Origin: Pseudomonadota bacterium | GTDB taxonomy: Bacteria; Pseudomonadota; Alphaproteobacteria; Rhizobiales; Xanthobacteraceae | Direction of reading: 5' to 3' | DNA: 6,651 bases | NCBI GenBank assembly: GCA_023390695.1 | Contig: JAEWCJ010000044.1 | Location: 1-6,651, forward strand | Shown here: positions 6,340 through 6,651 of the stretch, one piece after another | Layout: each line of letters begins with the position of its first letter | Numbering within the stretch: the first letter of the stretch is position 1 | Position numbers and translations under genes: made by a program | Notes under the pieces: generated by a model | What the model was told of the DNA's origin: nothing | The model's input: the letters and a program-made list of their open reading frames with translations, nothing else | Database searches by the model: none

Positions 6340-6385
6340 TAACTGGACAGCAGCGCGTAATTTATTACCGTTATGCCCCATAACG
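6336..6385. promoter_or_regulatory. Clustered inverted repeats before the Rrf2 gene, possible operator
   Basis: GTAAT-TT-ATTAC (6357-6368) abuts a second perfect inverted repeat, CGTTATG-CCC-CATAACG (6369-6385). In addition, GTAATAA at 6336-6342, over the dut stop, is the complement of TTATTAC at 6362-6368. The region is AT-rich compared with its surroundings and ends 25 bases before the Rrf2-family start codon. Rrf2 regulators bind as dimers to short dyads and often control their own gene, so an autoregulatory operator is plausible. A hairpin ending the dut transcript is less likely because no T run follows. Confidence 0.5.
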
Positions 6386-6410
6386 AACATTTCAGGGTGG
6401 GTAAATTGGA

Positions 6411-6651
6411 ATGCCGCTGCTGTCTCGTAAAGGCATACTAGCCATCGCGGCAGTCATCGACGTTGCGCTTCACTCCCAGAATCGACCGGTCTCAGCCAAG
6501 GCGCTTGCCACGCGCCACGGCTTGCCGCCGCGTCATCTCGAGCCTGTTTTGCAGGCTCTTGTGCATGATGGAATCCTGCGGGGAGTGCGTGGTCCGCGTG
6601 GTGGCTACGAATTAGGACGCGAGCAAAAGAGCATCACCGCGGTCGACATCC
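6411..6651 (+). CDS. Rrf2-family transcriptional regulator, partial (cut by window end)
   Basis: The first 80 codons are open to the end of the window with no stop. The protein starts MPLLSRKGILAIAAVIDVAL, the usual first helix of Rrf2 proteins. A winged helix-turn-helix follows: VSAKALATRHGLPPRHLEPV (27-46, recognition helix about 38-48) and LVHDGILRGVRGPRGGYEL (50-68), whose RGPRGGYEL wing is the family hallmark. Rrf2 members include IscR, NsrR, RirA and CymR, which sense iron-sulfur status, nitric oxide, iron or cysteine supply. The three cluster-binding cysteines of the iron-sulfur members would lie beyond residue 80, so the signal sensed cannot be judged here. The start at 6411 has AGGGTGG at 6394-6400, about 10 bases upstream. 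The gene follows dut by 71 bases containing palindromes, suggesting separate control. The family call is firm; the subgroup is unknown. Confidence 0.9.
   Translation, partial: MPLLSRKGILAIAAVIDVALHSQNRPVSAKALATRHGLPPRHLEPVLQALVHDGILRGVRGPRGGYELGREQKSITAVDI

Noticed and set aside
6369..6385. Intrinsic terminator after dut
   Set aside because: The 7-bp stem with CCC loop is not followed by a T run and lies next to a regulator gene, so an operator is a better reading.

Overview
The window looks like an ordinary chromosomal segment of a GC-rich alphaproteobacterium. It is most likely from the Hyphomicrobiales (Rhizobiales), in or near the Bradyrhizobium/Rhodopseudomonas/Xanthobacteraceae part of the order. 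Three things support this: the protein sequences themselves (UbiE, UbiB, CoaBC, a MutM with a C-x4-C...C-x2-C zinc finger, and an Rrf2 regulator with the 'RKGILAIAAVIDVAL' type of start), the gene order mutM / ubiE-ubiB-coaBC-dut, which I recall as conserved in that order, and two sites matching the alphaproteobacterial general-stress sigma factor (EcfG) consensus. The genus cannot be fixed from the sequence alone.

Layout. (1) Positions 1-810 are a small stress-type module. A 59-residue DUF1328 membrane protein reads leftwards and a two-helix membrane protein of the low-affinity iron permease family reads rightwards. They are separated by a short region holding two symmetrical divergent EcfG-type promoters whose -35 elements form one palindrome. 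A 26-bp imperfect tandem duplication straddles the stop codon of the permease gene. (2) Positions 903-1169 encode a small glycine-zipper lipoprotein. It converges on mutM (reverse strand), and one hairpin terminator between them probably serves both. (3) From 2190 rightwards runs a housekeeping block, ubiE, ubiB, coaBC, dut, with short gaps and a 4-base coaBC/dut overlap. It probably forms one operon, divergent from mutM. (4) After dut come 71 bases with clustered inverted repeats, then the first 80 codons of an Rrf2-family regulator cut by the window end.

How the genes fit together. UbiE and UbiB serve ubiquinone synthesis (ring C-methylation, and an atypical kinase/ATPase of the membrane pathway). 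CoaBC makes 4'-phosphopantetheine for coenzyme A. Dut and MutM keep uracil and oxidised guanine out of DNA. The left end is an accessory envelope module probably switched on by the general stress response. I see no mobile element, phage gene, CRISPR array, tRNA or rRNA, and no convincing new multi-gene system. The observations most worth following are regulatory (the paired EcfG promoters and the palindromes before the Rrf2 gene), plus the missing canonical cysteine in the CoaC substrate clamp.
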